Numbered from the stretch's first letter, positions 11,310-22,277 are shown. The stretch: DNA of 64,000 bases from Opisthorchis felineus (GCA_004794785.1 SJOL01008943.1:175089-239088); one strand, 5' to 3'. The notes: generated by a model not told the origin, from the letters alone. Translations and numbers: made by a program.

Positions 11310-11507
11310 ACCCTAGACCACAGACTGTAGACAAAGAACGGGGCCACGTGACGGTCAAGGTAAGTTACACGCAAACCGGTGTCACGTGACGAAGAAGGTA
11401 AGTTACACGCAAACCGGTGTCACGTAGTCTGCAACCTACAGACTATAGACAACGAACGAGGTCACGTGGCGACGAAGGTAAGTTACTCGCAAACCGGTGT
11501 CACGTGA
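11310..11507. repeat. Tandem CACGTG-containing repeat cluster
   Basis: A roughly 75-bp composite unit (agactatagacaacgaacga, cacgtg, aaggtaagttac, gcaaaccggtgtcacgtg) occurs twice, with an extra half-unit between. CACGTG lies at 11345, 11383, 11463 and 11501, and a CACGTA variant at 11421. Each unit also contains ggtaagtta, which resembles a splice donor. CACGTG is the classical E-box bound by bHLH factors in animals. A regulatory role here is only inference. Confidence 0.8.
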
Positions 11508-12235
11508 ACTGCATCAGCCAAAAACAGCCGTCTGACAAGCTGCTCAGTAGTCTGACGGAACAGTGTGTTTTGTCCATCTTTCTGTACGTATTGATTTTCT
11601 TCTATTTATTTTTCCTTCCCCTGGTCATATTGGAAGACGGATAAGAAAATACGACTGGAGTTTGCCTTAACCATAGAATGGCCTTCTTTAAGTAGGCCTA
11701 ACTAAAGGCAGTTCCTGATGGAATGTGAGGCACCAACCGCTACTTTATCTTGTCCACTCGTAGAGTGACCAACAAAAAATGAATGCATCTTCAATTATCC
11801 GCACCAGTCTGTTTTAGTCTGTGTAATCCTGTCAAGCTTTTAAACCGTCAGTTGAGAAACACAGATCGTCATCGTGATCAATTCATTATCTGCAGCTTAA
11901 ATTTTTTCTATGCAGATTGTATTTCAATCGAATCTGTGTTGAATGTTTCGTCACTAAAGACGGTGTAAATCTCCGGGTAAGGTTCTGTGCAAAGTAAATG
12001 GTTTCCAATCTGTTCGTGGCCATAAAAACGTTCTCCAATTGTAGACCACGGCTTACTGTGATCAAAACCGTGAAATTGTTTAAGGTCCTGGCTGTCAGAT
12101 ATTTTTGTTTACGAAAAAATATATATATAGAAGAACTAAAAACCTAAGTAACTGTAACCATCTTACCGAGGTCCCCCAGAAATTTTAAAGCTGGATTAGA
12201 CAGTGAGGCAATATATATTTACCTAATGACCATGT
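11508..12235. other. Gene-free stretch, nothing supported
   Basis: A short open frame on + (from 11417) overlaps the CACGTG repeats and is not credible as a gene. Nothing else is seen. Confidence 0.3.
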
Positions 12236-12261
12236 ATGAGAAAGATTCACCAAATACGCAG

Positions 12262-12325
12262 CTTAAGTCAAACTAGCCACTTCGTGGGCTGGATGTATAA
12301 AGTTGTGGACAGGTTTGACTGGCAG
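12262..12325 (+). CDS. Weak internal exon candidate, unrecognised
   Basis: A strong donor (tggcag|gtaagt) at 12326 follows an open frame ending HFVGWMYKVVDRFDWQ. The only nearby upstream AG (aaatacgcag) has a poor pyrimidine tract, so the 5' edge is uncertain. The protein is not recognised. Confidence 0.3.
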
Positions 12326-12506
12326 GTAAGTATTCCGTTGTCAGTTTCTACAGCTTTGTTGGCCATGCTCTTTACCTATCTTAGCAGAGATGCACGTTTC
12401 TCGGAATGGACAGACTACAGTGCATCCCTTCGCCGCAGTACTCAACAAAACTCAACTCCACTACTCTGCCAGTTGCACCAAATGTGCTGAAATCTAATTA
12501 ATGATG

Positions 12507-12690
12507 GAGGTTCCGTCATGTAAGTGAAGCCAATCTATGCTGAAAAGCCGAGAAGCAGCGTACAACTATTTCATCATTATTGAAAATCATCAGCAGTGTG
12601 AATCCCACGAAACTCTAAGGAGTACGGAACCCTCGACCTCCCGGCTGGTAGTGTGAACACTAAACCGCTCAGCCGCGAATGTCTAGTCAT
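12507..12690 (-). repeat. SINE-A copy, left arm of a second head-to-head pair
   Basis: On + it starts cgtcatgtaagtgaagccaa and carries atgctgaaaagccgagaag. The minus strand retains CACTG, CTGATGA, GAAA and GTA of the hammerhead, with stem II degenerated (TTTTC/GATGAT region). The head complement (cggctggtagtgtgaacac) lies at the right end. Confidence 0.75.
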
Positions 12691-12699
12691 AGAGGTTAA

Positions 12700-12875
12700 A
12701 TGTTCAAACAACTAGCCGAGAGGTCGCAGGTTCTAGACTCCCTAGAGTTTCGTGAGATGTGCAACGCTGACAATTCCCAATGAGGATGAGACAGCTTTAA
12801 ACGGCTTTTCGGATTTTATCCAGAGTTTGGTTTCATTTATAGGACGAAATCCCCATTAAAAATTCCTAAATCTCC
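12700..12875 (+). repeat. SINE-A copy, right arm of a second head-to-head pair
   Basis: Shows the B-box-like gaggtcgcaggttctagac, gagatgtgcaacgctgac, the decayed core cccaatgaggatgagac, and the tail atttataggacgaaatcccc. It faces the preceding minus-strand copy. Confidence 0.7.
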
Positions 12876-12879
12876 TCAC

Positions 12880-13470
12880 ACTATTGATAAACTTAATTAT
12901 TATTTGTCGGGTAGCGACTGTTGTATACTTGTCAAAGTATCAGCACAAATTTTTTTTATTGCGGAGGCCGTTGTGGCAGATTTTTGTAACCCTCTTTTAT
13001 ATGCCTGAAAGCAACCTGTGACTAGCGTTGCGTAATCTTGGGAGATCAGGATATATTTTTTTATCTGGTCAAATAGTTTTGTAAAATAGCTGTTTGTAAG
13101 TACACCGTTTTGGGTTTCGTTTTTTTTTATCGACCGCCCTGAACCTATTTCTGACCGATTTCTATCCGCCCATCATTGGTTGCTACTGTCACGTGCTCAG
13201 TCATTTACTCTGACTGTCTTATCCAATTAGAATGAACCTCTCACGTGATATGGCATACTCAAACTTTGCGAGTTCCACCGTGTCAGTTCGTCATTAAATG
13301 TAGCATCGCAAGAGCAACTGCGTGGCTGGCACCGAAATGTCTATGTGTACAGCAGCTTACATCCTAACTTTGACCCCTTTCAAACCGATTATTGTTTGTT
13401 GAGAAACGTCCGTATTTTGAGCAGCAGTCAGTCGGATTCTAGTCAAATTTGGTCATAAGACCTGATGACA
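12880..13470. other. Gene-free stretch, nothing supported
   Basis: Contains a few poly-T runs and no repeat copy or exon that I can support. Confidence 0.3.
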
Positions 13471-13471
13471 G

Positions 13472-13729
13472 CTTGATATCCAGAGAAGCAAGAACACAAG
13501 ATCAGATAAAACTTTTCGCAACAACAGTCCACGAAAGAAGGCCAATATGAAAAAACAGCAGCGTTTTCCATCAGTAGAGGATGACTGTAGAATTCCTTCG
13601 AAAGAGGACCTTTCTCCTAGAATCTCCACCGACTCATCGCTACGCTCCACTACGCTCCCCAAAAACACACCGATGATTTCGTCTCGGTTGATGATGAAAC
13701 TTTTGCAATCGAAATTCCCAGCTCAGTGA
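13472..13729 (+). CDS. Candidate exon, basic Ser/Lys-rich disordered peptide
   Basis: After an acceptor-like ctgatgacag the frame opens (LDIQRSKNTRSDK, then NNSPRKKANMKKQQRF, EDDCRIPSKEDLSPR, STDSSLRSTTLPKNT) and ends at TAA/TGA near 13729. The composition is typical of a disordered, nuclear-type linker, with many possible Ser-Pro and basic clusters. The last 60 bases overlap a segment related to the 52.0 kb repeat, so the exon may instead end before it. The protein is not recognised. Confidence 0.3.
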   Translation, partial: LDIQRSKNTRSDKTFRNNSPRKKANMKKQQRFPSVEDDCRIPSKEDLSPRISTDSSLRSTTLPKNTPMISSRLMMKLLQSKFPAQ

Positions 13730-13740
13730 ACAAACCAACG
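13669..13740 (+). repeat. Family C segment (diverged)
   Basis: Resembles, in reverse complement, the 87-bp unit duplicated at 51956-52129. In one frame both encode similar peptides (TDDFVSVDDETFAIEIPSS here, TDDVTSIGDETFAIQLPSS there). Substitutions fall in all codon positions, so coding conservation is not shown. Confidence 0.6.
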
Positions 13741-13744
13741 TCTA

Positions 13745-16095
13745 AAATCTCCTCTGTTCGCGTGTATTACCATAATTGAAATCTTTGCTGGCGGAGACGG
13801 TGGTTTCACCTGTCCTTAGTGCACGATAACGGCAAAATAAACAGCGAATTTGAAGCGTTCAATACGTAAAAAGACACTTGGGAAGAAATTCTCCCCGGAA
13901 GACTGGTTTTTATTATTCATACATTAGACAATTGACTTTCGTGTATTAGTAACGCGTTTACGCTTTTGAAGAATCACTGTTTGGTAGACTGTAGAAGATG
14001 GTTAACTCTTATAGCACTGGCGTAAACCATGATTCCTTGAAATAAATTAGGTCCATAGTGGGGATATTGTCAGTCAGTCTGTTTGAGTTGAACAGGAGAA
14101 CAAGAAACGTAATTAAGTTTTAGGGGAGTAAAAGTCGAATGATTTCAAAGTTTTGCAGATTAATGGAGCAGTTCCATAGAAGCAAACTGTAATGTTCATG
14201 AAGGCTGCGAACTACAAACGTGCGAGTAGAATTAGAACAATCCAGGGGTAGTCAGTACCAGCACATCCGTAAACATATTCATGTGGAGTGAGTTTTAATT
14301 ACTAATATGTATAAGCTCAACGAAATTGTGTAGAAATAGGATAAAAGCACGAATACACTTCCAGGCTGCTGACGAAATGCTTTTCACACTTATTTATGGT
14401 CAAAAAAACGATATAATCACTTCAGAGAGGGTCCCATACACGTGGATTTGATTCCGAGCTATCCCATGGATGTTCTAGACTGAGAGGAATTACCGAGATG
14501 ACACTTGTGCTTGCCTAAACAAACATCTCAGTAATGACTGAGCCCAATTGAGAAGGAAGAGAACGATAGTTCATTCATGATTGTGTCCCATAAAACTGAA
14601 CTTATTTGTCCAGGCGGGGAATTGTAACTGCTGAGATAGACCTGACTACGATTTGTATCGAGTAGCCGCGAGCATAAGTAGCGTGTTAAAGCAGAATGAT
14701 TTTAATGGTTACTGCGTAACTGTGGGTGACTCTGACCTACCTTCAGCGACGACTCCAAGTACCGGCCTCACATACGGTCCAATCGGTATCCAAAACTTCA
14801 TGCACGAACTGCGTTGTGCCCTCTCTCTTGTAGTCCCACATAAACCATTATCGGAACAACCCCCACACGATCGATCACCTTTGCTTTGCTTTTGCGATAA
14901 AAATTCAGCTTGCCACTCCAGTTCTGACATTACAAATTCAGTTGCCTGGAAAATCCCGTAATTCTACTAAGCCCTGCTACTTCTGCCCTCGCTGCTCGAA
15001 ATTCCTCAGTTGCTCTCCTCAGATATATCGATTACTTTTAGTTCTGTCACTAAAGCAGGGCACCCTCAGGCCTGACTTGTTTACTGTACACAAATTCAAG
15101 CACACCGACAGCACGTAGCACAACTGCCGTTTGTACTGAGTAAAACACCGACGTAAAGCAAACGGGTTTGTGTATGTTTGCCTGTGGAGGTGATACATGG
15201 CCTCTCGTCGTCATCCGACTCTGAACACATTCCAATCATTTGTGCTCACCGATTTACAATTGCATGCATTATCATATTAGGTGCTAATTCAGCGACCATT
15301 CTGTCGACGTACAACACTCAGACTTGACTATCGTTTCAGACAGTTATGACACAACAGTTCGCCCTCAGAAAAGCTCCCCTCAGAAAAAGAGGCCAGTAAA
15401 CAAGCCCTCTAATCGAGGTTTTCATTGTGTGCCCAATGTCTGGAGAGGTCCCTCTTGCCTCCATGAAAGATTTTGTTCATCCATGAGCAACTGCACCCCC
15501 AAAACCGACGAACTATTGAAAAAGAGCAAAAGCTATGTTTCAAAAGCCGGATGACATAAACCTTAGATTAAAACAAACACACCGATGGCTTCAATAATAA
15601 GCAATGAAAATACCCTTACGAATACAAATTCAAACCGAAAATCCCACCACCAATACCAGATCAGAGCTTCGCTCACTCTCACATTGCAGAAAATAACACC
15701 CAAATGAAATTCCTTATCCCAAAAGCGGCACTCTTCGATGCTAGGTTCGGACATTACTTACTTTTGGCAATCTTAGAGGTGTTGCGCTCACTAGCTGGTT
15801 CTGGTGAGCTCTATCTGGTATTCAGATGCGTAGAGGATAGTCACCTCCAGTAAATACCAATGGTTAACTGTGAGAAACCAGCAATAACGAAAAAAGCGTT
15901 AAAAATAGAAGGAAATATAGAGAATTTTGGTCCAATGAAAAACAAACTTGATATCATCTTGATGGAAAACTACTCATACGGTGTCTGGAAACTCTTCGAC
16001 GACCGGTCTCGTCCTTCATGTGGACCGTAAAGTAGTCGCACTTTCTGAGTTTTCTTCCTACTTTCTTCTTATTTGAACACAAAATGGCACGCAGT
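13745..16095. other. Gene-poor stretch
   Basis: No repeat member recognised. Two weak coding-like frames are noted: 14653-14961 (+) with an opposing minus-strand frame, and 15333-15554 (+) after a cgtttcag acceptor, reading DSYDTTVRPQKSSPQKKRPV. Neither has enough support to call. Confidence 0.3.
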
Positions 16096-16097
16096 TA

Positions 16098-16350
16098 CCG
16101 CTTACCTGATCATCCTAAAAAGGGCGAAAACCGCTCGTGGGCTGTTGAAGAGTTTTCAGCAGCCTTGTGAGTAGTGTGCCACGTAACGCAGGTATACTGC
16201 GCAATCTGGAACATCGCACCAACTGGAATATTTGAAGAATATCACAAACGAGAGACTCAAGTGGGATTTACTCGAAATGCCCGTTAACAGCAACTTAATC
16301 TGCAAATAGGTGTATTTCACTAAACCTGATATCCTTAGGGAAGACGTTTG
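16098..16350 (+). repeat. Family B copy beginning with the ribozyme
   Basis: Starts at a mutated hammerhead core (CTGATCA at 16106, then aaagggcGAAAA), passes through gggctgttgaagagttttcagc and gagtagtgtgcc, and continues into the body (actgcgcaatctggaacatcg, aacgagagactcaag, tgcaaataggtgtatttc). In other copies the ribozyme follows the body, so here a unit boundary (body after ribozyme) is seen, as in a tandem or circularly permuted template. Confidence 0.75.
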
Positions 16351-16838
16351 AGAGCACGTCTGAGCAGTAGGTCATGGTAAGTCACCAGCAGCGCGTTGAC
16401 TCGGAATTATTTGTAAACCTTATTCTACTCATAAACAGGGCACGACGAGAAGCAGACGTTAAGGCGGCAGTTCGGCTAGGAATTGACAGCAAGTTCGCGA
16501 CTGGACTCAGCTTTGGGCCATGCCCTAATTGATGAGTCCTCGTCGCTACATCAAATACTTATATGCGAATTTATATTGATTAGAGCGAAACGTCTCTGAG
16601 GCAGCTCACCAACCGTAACATGAGCCTCCCTCATAACTATGGGTGTATGTCACTCAAAAACAAAATGAATAACGTGGTTGTCGTTCCGTTCGATTTTTTT
16701 CAGTCCAGTTATCACATTACGCATTCCAATTCGCATCACTTGTCTGATGCTTCCTGGCTTATTGGTGTGTATCAAATCAGCTCTTTCTATGGGACACGGG
16801 CAGAGTAAGATAACGTGGTAAAAAAATGACTCGTTAAA
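16351..16838. other. Gene-free stretch, nothing supported
   Basis: Short opposing open frames near 16620-16850 lack splice support. No repeat copy is seen. Confidence 0.3.
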
Positions 16839-16839
16839 C

Positions 16840-17085
16840 ATAAAGGAAACCACTCACAAGGTTGATGGAAACTCTTCGACAGCCCACGACCGGTTTCACC
16901 CTTCTTGGGGCTCATCAGGTAGATACTGTCCCCGAGTTTTCGTCAATTTTATGCTCAACTTGAACCCAAATTGGACTGATTTCAACAAATGCACTCATGT
17001 GCCCTTCTTGGGGCTCATCAGGCAGGCGCAGTTGAGTCTCCCGTCAAAACCAAATTCGTGTGAAAATGGGAGTATTTGTCGTAGA
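16840..17085 (-). repeat. Family B copy, chimeric, with a second partial ribozyme segment
   Basis: On + it opens with cataaaggaaaccactcacaa, carries the ribozyme complement (16880-16930), then the body start (ttgaacccaaattgg). At 17001-17030 a second copy of cccttcttggggctcatcagg is joined directly to the body segment gagtctcccgtcaaaacc. This is a rearranged copy. Confidence 0.75.
16880..16930 (-). ncRNA. Hammerhead ribozyme, family B, core intact
   Basis: Minus strand: CTGATGA (complement of 16912-16918), stem II GCCC with GGGT around CAAGAA (one G-U pair), GAAA (16894-16897), palindrome ACCGGT, cleavage triplet GTC (16888-16890). The 3' stem I strand GTGGGC is intact, but the 5' strand reads ATCTAC instead of GCCTAC, leaving wobbles and a mismatch. 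All conserved core positions are present. Confidence 0.7.
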
Positions 17086-17089
17086 ACAA

Positions 17090-19190
17090 AACTGCTTTCC
17101 TCGTCTACATTATCTACGTCACCCAGTTGCGGAATGACGTCGTTTCGTGTGTTCTCTGGCAGCATAGCTGCCAATCATGAGAGGTGTTCTATTACTCTAC
17201 TTATTGCCCGGATGCTTGTATGTAGTGATTGACGGGCCGGAAAATTCTTATTGAGCTAGTGGCCTGGAGTGACAGTTCTCGCTCATTTGTTTCCAACTTT
17301 GCTGACGACACACTGAATCACTGATATTTAGGGTCAACCTTATCATCAATGATAATGAAGACAAACTGGAGTTTAGCACGTTCTGTGAGTTTTTTTTTGT
17401 CGAATAGTATCGACCTGCGGAAACAGCCTACAAGGGGATTCGACTTTTCACATGTATCGTTGTGGTTACTGGAGAGATAGTTTACTTTTCGAATAGTTTA
17501 TTATACTTACTAACGTAGGACCAGCTCATAGCCTTATTGGCTGCCAGATGTGATGGAACCCCAGTCCGAATCACTCAGTCGAAATGGAGCCGCAATAAGA
17601 GTGATGATCAATGTTCTGATCACCAGTTTACTATGTCCGCCTGAGAGAGGAATTACCATCTTTTGGGCATAGTTATGAATAGCACCAGGAATTTTTAGTT
17701 GGTGGATGGAGTTTTTGAGTTGATATTCACACTGCTTGGTCTTAAACAGTCTTTTTTCCTTCGTAGCACAGATATTAATGCTGGTCTACACTGAAAGAAC
17801 GTGATGGACTCTTTTTCCGACCTTACAGGAGCTCACCAGCAGCTCAAACTTTGACTACAGTGTTGTGTAAATGGCAATCATCCTACAGGGGAGGTAAGGA
17901 TAAACTAGTTTATTCTCACAGGATGGTGGTCCCTAGTAGGGACTAGGAATGACGAGGGCGACTACTGTACAGACCCCATAATACTCTGTTTTTACCTTAG
18001 GTAGTTCAAGATAGGGAAGAATTCCACATCCGTTCACTTCAGACTGTAACAGAAATGTCGCTTCTGTGTGGCAGACGAAACCGCAGAGTGTTATCAGTCA
18101 TTGAGCACAAAATACCTTGAAAAACAGAACTGACTGAGACTAGCCATGTTTGTCGAGCACTAAAAACAGCAGTTGTAATTGTGCAGTTTTACTTACCAAA
18201 CTGAACTGGGATTGGGTGATATTTAGCAACGTTCCTTCTAAACCTAGGGTTAAAGTATCACACCTGTTGGATTTGTTGTCCCCATAGTCAACTGAGTAGA
18301 AATTTCGCAAGACAGTCTGTTTACTAGAAGTAGCTTGATTCCAGCTCGTCATCCAGTCAAGCGTCTTCTTCGAACGTCAATTTTCGAAAGAGCACGTAAA
18401 AACACAGACAGTATCCGACCTGTAGTCTGATGTATTGAAGGGTAATCTAAATGCCAACAGATTTAACTAACGGGGAGTGCTGAGTTTTCCGGATTTACCA
18501 AAGCTGTGTGAGGAGGCTCCTTAAACACTGTATTCTTAGTTAGTTTCTCAAAAAACGTGACGTAACTCGGTGGCTTTTGACCAACTGCTGATAACCTGAC
18601 TACCATTGACGATGACCAGATACTCCTCGTCTACGTCACAGGCCTTTGGCCCTTTTTATCTCCAAGGTGACGCGTAGTTCTGTCGGCACTTTACAAATGA
18701 CACTGGTTTCATGCATACTGCGGGAATTTTGACGTTTAAAGACCTTGCATTATCATTTCTGCAGTTCTTCTGATCCCAGCTGCTTCAGTCTTTCCTAGTA
18801 TCCAGTATTTATTACGTCACTCGGTACGCCATTTCTCCTTCTGAATTAGGTATTTCGCATTTACGATACCTTTTTATGTCCAGAATGTAGCTACTCTGGT
18901 GGTGATTATCAGGAGGACAATCGTTTTACTCTCAAGGTTACAAATTCCCCAGTCACTCGGGGTTTAGGAGTACATGTGCCACATAACGCTTGGAGGTGAA
19001 CATCGTTATGACTGATGATGGGATGCCCTGTGTGGGCGAACCACTGACAAACTGTACATGCTGGCGTCATTGCCATCCGGTGAGCGATAAACACTGTGAC
19101 AGTAGTCCTTAAAGCGGGTTAGAGTGAAGTTGAGCATAAAAGAATTGAGAATAAGTTGGACATACATTATGGCTGGAGCGATGTTATCAA
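17090..19190. other. Gene-free stretch, nothing supported
   Basis: Short frames on both strands only. No repeat member or splice-flanked exon that I can support. Confidence 0.3.
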
Positions 19191-19194
19191 TTGC

Positions 19195-19395
19195 GATTTC
19201 AGTCTGTAAGTAAAGCCATTCTATGCCCAAACGCCGAAAAGCACTGTGCAGCTGTTTCATCTTTGTTGCGAAACATCAACAGTGTGCAGCTCAGGAAACT
19301 CCAGGGCATTTCAAACCCGTGACTTTCCGGCTAGTCATTAGAAGACTTAACCATTCGGTCACGAGAGAGCTGAGCAGCAATGTGAGTAACTCGCA
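19195..19395 (-). repeat. SINE-A copy
   Basis: On + it starts tcagtctgtaagtaaagcca, carries gccgaaaagcactgtgcagc, and ends in the head complement (ggctagtcattagaagac, cggtcacgagagagctga). On the minus strand the hammerhead remnant reads TTGATGT, GCAACAAAGAT, GAAAC, palindrome-like CAGCTG and CAGTGC, with two core changes. Confidence 0.75.
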
Positions 19396-19706
19396 CCTGG
19401 ACAGGGATGTGTGCGGTAGATCAGGAGGACTGGACGTAGACAAATTTTGCCATTTAGTCAGTAACAGTGGTAAGGCCTCCAGACATGGAAATCTGGGTTC
19501 AAGTAAACAGAAGCGTAGGAGGACAAAGGTTGTGAACAGATTTGTTGCTGCTATTCAGACCACAGATGCCCCTCTGCAAGACCGTCGCGGATGCCAAAAA
19601 TGGAGAGATATGTCCGTGTTTGCCCGGTGAGTGGCAGGCCACTAGTACAATTCATGAAATGGGCGACAGTACTTCAAACGAAGGAAATAGTAAGCCATCA
19701 GTTTCG

Positions 19707-19775
19707 GTAGACCACAACCGGTTTCGTCCTTCTTGGAGCTCATCAGGTAGGCGTAGTCCCAGATCTCCATCAATC
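19707..19775 (-). repeat. Family B fragment with ribozyme core
   Basis: The minus strand reads CTGATGA, then GCTCC-AAGAA-GGAC, GAAA and ACCGGT, with cleavage triplet GTT and gtggtct. The core is intact but stem II has one mismatch and stem I is weakened. Only about 70 bp of the element remains. Confidence 0.65.
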
Positions 19776-19779
19776 ACGT

Positions 19780-20455
19780 GTTTTACTTGTGATCAAATTT
19801 GCAAATTAAGAACATAGACCCAAAATCACGCTGTGTAAGCGAAACGACAAAGATCTTGCACGGAATTTGAACCTCATTACTTGGTGAATGTTTTGCGAAC
19901 TGGACTACCGCAAACGACGCCCCATGTGGTGCATGCTTACTTAAATTTGCATTGAGTCGCCGCACTTCAACCCAGCCAAACAACTATTGATTTTTGCCAG
20001 TGCCACCGGTAGGTCCCTCGTGACTTCCACAACAAGCCAGACGTTGGTATCGCCTCGATACCCAAATGGTGTTTGTTGTATATTGATGTAGGAGAGGTGT
20101 GGATTTAAAAGTCTGGCAAATGGATGCAGACACTCCCAAGGTTCGAGTTCCTCCCGATAACTGTGTCCTTCCTTTCGCATTGTGTGCATCTGGATGTATG
20201 TTACGGCTCCCCAACTCCCCTACGTCCATTTGAAAAATGGTGAATTTCGCCGATGTTATTTGTACGATTTTCGTAAGTGACCATTCAGAGTGCATACAGG
20301 ATACCGAATCGATTCGATGAAGCGTCAAACGGATCCGACACTTCCCCTAAAATACCAGATTTGCCCCTTTATATTTTGGGTTAGATAGGAAGAGACGTCA
20401 ATCATTTCCCGGCTCCGCACGTATTTTACTTAGTTTACTTACTCACGTTTCATTT
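19780..20455. other. Gene-free stretch, nothing supported
   Basis: Opposing open minus-strand frames (19783-20328) overlap each other and have no splice support. No repeat member is seen. Confidence 0.3.
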
Positions 20456-20459
20456 GGCA

Positions 20460-20800
20460 TAATATTCGAGATATCGCAGTATATTTTCATGAAAGGAAAC
20501 TAATCACAAAGTTGCTGAGAACTTTTTGACAGCCCACGACCGTTTTCGCCCTTCTTGGGGCTCATCAGGTAGGCGCAGTCCCCGAGTTTCCGTCAACCTT
20601 ATGTCCTACTTGAACCCATATTGGACTGATTTCAAGAAATACACTCATTTGCATATCAACTGGGTTTTCACGGGGGACTCAACTGAATCTCTCGTTTATG
20701 ATATTCTTCAACTGAATGTGCTGCACAAAGGCTGTCGCATGTTTCGATATTCGAGATATCGTAGTATATTTTCATAAAGGAAACTACTCACGTATTTTCA
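20460..20800 (-). repeat. Family B tandem unit with repeated junction
   Basis: One full unit is bounded by two copies of the same roughly 45-bp junction (atattcgagatatcg, agtatattttcat, aaggaaacta.tcac) at 20462 and 20747, a period of 285 bp. Between them lie the ribozyme and the body (ttgaacccatattgg, actcatttgcatatc, ctcgtttatgatattcttca, gctgcacaaaggctg). This is a monomer plus part of the next, the signature of tandem or multimeric template RNA. Confidence 0.8.
20528..20580 (-). ncRNA. Hammerhead ribozyme, family B, nearly complete
   Basis: Minus strand, 5' to 3': outer stem GAC (20578-20580), loop TGC, inner stem GCCTAC (20569-20574), CTGATGA (20562-20568), stem II GCCC/GGGC around CAAGAA, GAAA, then AACGGT (consensus ACCGGT), cleavage triplet GTC (20538-20540), inner stem GTGGGC (20532-20537), T, outer GTC (20528-20530). 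Every stem pairs. The single change lies in the stem III palindrome. Confidence 0.8.
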
Positions 20801-21125
20801 GTTGCTATCTAATTTCCACGCTTTATTCAGATCGAGTTCTGGATGAACTTTAGCAAGACTTGCCTTATCCAGCCCCGCTTTGGAAAAAATATTCTATCAC
20901 GTATCATGCTATTGACTACACAGAGACGCACCATTTCATTCGTATCTGCTATTGTTCGGTAGGACCATAGTCCTTTGTCGGCTGTGATTGACTGGTTTGC
21001 CGATGCCAGGTTGTCGTCCATCTTTGATGTTTCGCATGCCTTCAGGTTAGCACTCCTCCTATTAGGCGAAGAGAGTAAAAGATGAACTGGTATTTGCTTT
21101 CAAAACTAATTCTCACCCCTCGCAG
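20801..21125. other. Gene-free stretch, likely intron
   Basis: Ends in a strong acceptor (ctaattctcacccctcgcag) that opens the candidate exon at 21126. Confidence 0.3.
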
Positions 21126-21204
21126 TGATCGCAAATATAGTGTAAAATTCGTAGGTTTGGATATCAAAGGCACCCATATCAAGATAGGCACCCGTTCGGG
21201 TGCG
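21126..21204 (+). CDS. Internal exon candidate, unrecognised protein
   Basis: A textbook acceptor (attctcacccctcgcag) precedes the frame DRKYSVKFVGLDIKGTHIKI, then GTRSGA, ending at a donor tgcg|gtattc (GT at 21205). If the donor is not used, the frame runs to TAA at 21268-21270. The alternating hydrophobic pattern suggests a beta-rich domain. The protein is not recognised. Confidence 0.42.
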
Positions 21205-21270
21205 GTATTCATCGATCACCAAGCACTTTACCCCGTTTTGAATAGTTTGCATATTTCTGTATTCATTTAA

Positions 21271-22277
21271 TCGATAAAAAGAGAGAAAACGGAGTATTCA
21301 CTGCCGCGCATATTCGGAATGCCGCCGTCATTATTAACTAAGCACAGTTGGGAACAAGCGCCCTCAACTGGAATTCTTTGTTTCATTAAAGAATTCCAGC
21401 AAAGGAAGGAAATATTTTGCTAACGCAAAATTTAGAACGGAAGAAGTTTATATCATGCGTTCTTACACACCAGTAAGTGTCCTACCAGACTATCCAATCT
21501 CTCCTTTTCATTCCAAATTTGGGTTTACTGGTACAACGGCTAGGCCTTCAAAGGACCCCAGTCCGTGGGAACTGAATCTGTCAAATTTGACGGACCAAAG
21601 GACAGTGACTAGATAGAAATAACCGTTCCTGTTGGTTTCCACCCTTCCAAGAGTGAATTTATATATTTCTTTTCGGGAAATTTCGGGAGTTTTGGTGATA
21701 CGCTTTGAGCCGAAGAACTATAAGTGTATGCAAATTTGTTCTAAGTGCACTGTTTGCCAGCATGTGAGGTAAGCCACTTGGAAAGTCTGAAACTTCACCC
21801 ATGTGAATGCCGATAAGGAAGATCCTGATTGAATTCCGGAAAAGCCATCTGTATGACGGGTTCTGAAGACGTCGGAAACAGTAGTGATGTGTCGGCTATT
21901 TTCAATCATTGTTTTCAAACTGCTCATAACAGTCACTACTCTGATAAAATGAACGTCACTGCAGTTCTATTTTAATGCACTTTTTGCGCCATAGATTCGG
22001 AAACCGGGGGGGGGGCTTATTAGAAGTTGGTTTGAATCTTTTGTTAACACCTTTGAGTACCCAACAAGTGTACAAATCGGTTTTTATAGTGGAGCTAAGA
22101 CTCGTGAACTAGGTTGATCTGAAAATCCCTAAAAGGGGCATTTGGCTGCCGAGGTCAAGCCTGTATCCATAAGTTGGGCAGCCTACTTTTCCAGTTTCAA
22201 ATCCTATTACCTTGATTTGTGGTTGTCTCATCTGCTTTTTCATTCTACTAGCCAGCTTCTAACACAACGGCAACAAG
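21271..22277. other. Gene-free stretch
   Basis: Contains a run of ten G at 22006-22015. No repeat member is seen. A minus-strand short frame at 21718-21936 has no support. Confidence 0.3.

Noticed and set aside
16530..16610. Hammerhead-like TTGATGAGTCC plus GCGAAACG
   Set aside because: The two parts are about 50 bp apart without pairing stems between them; probably chance.
19223..19630. 135-codon open frame on +
   Set aside because: Its first half lies in a reverse SINE-A copy and has no independent coding evidence.
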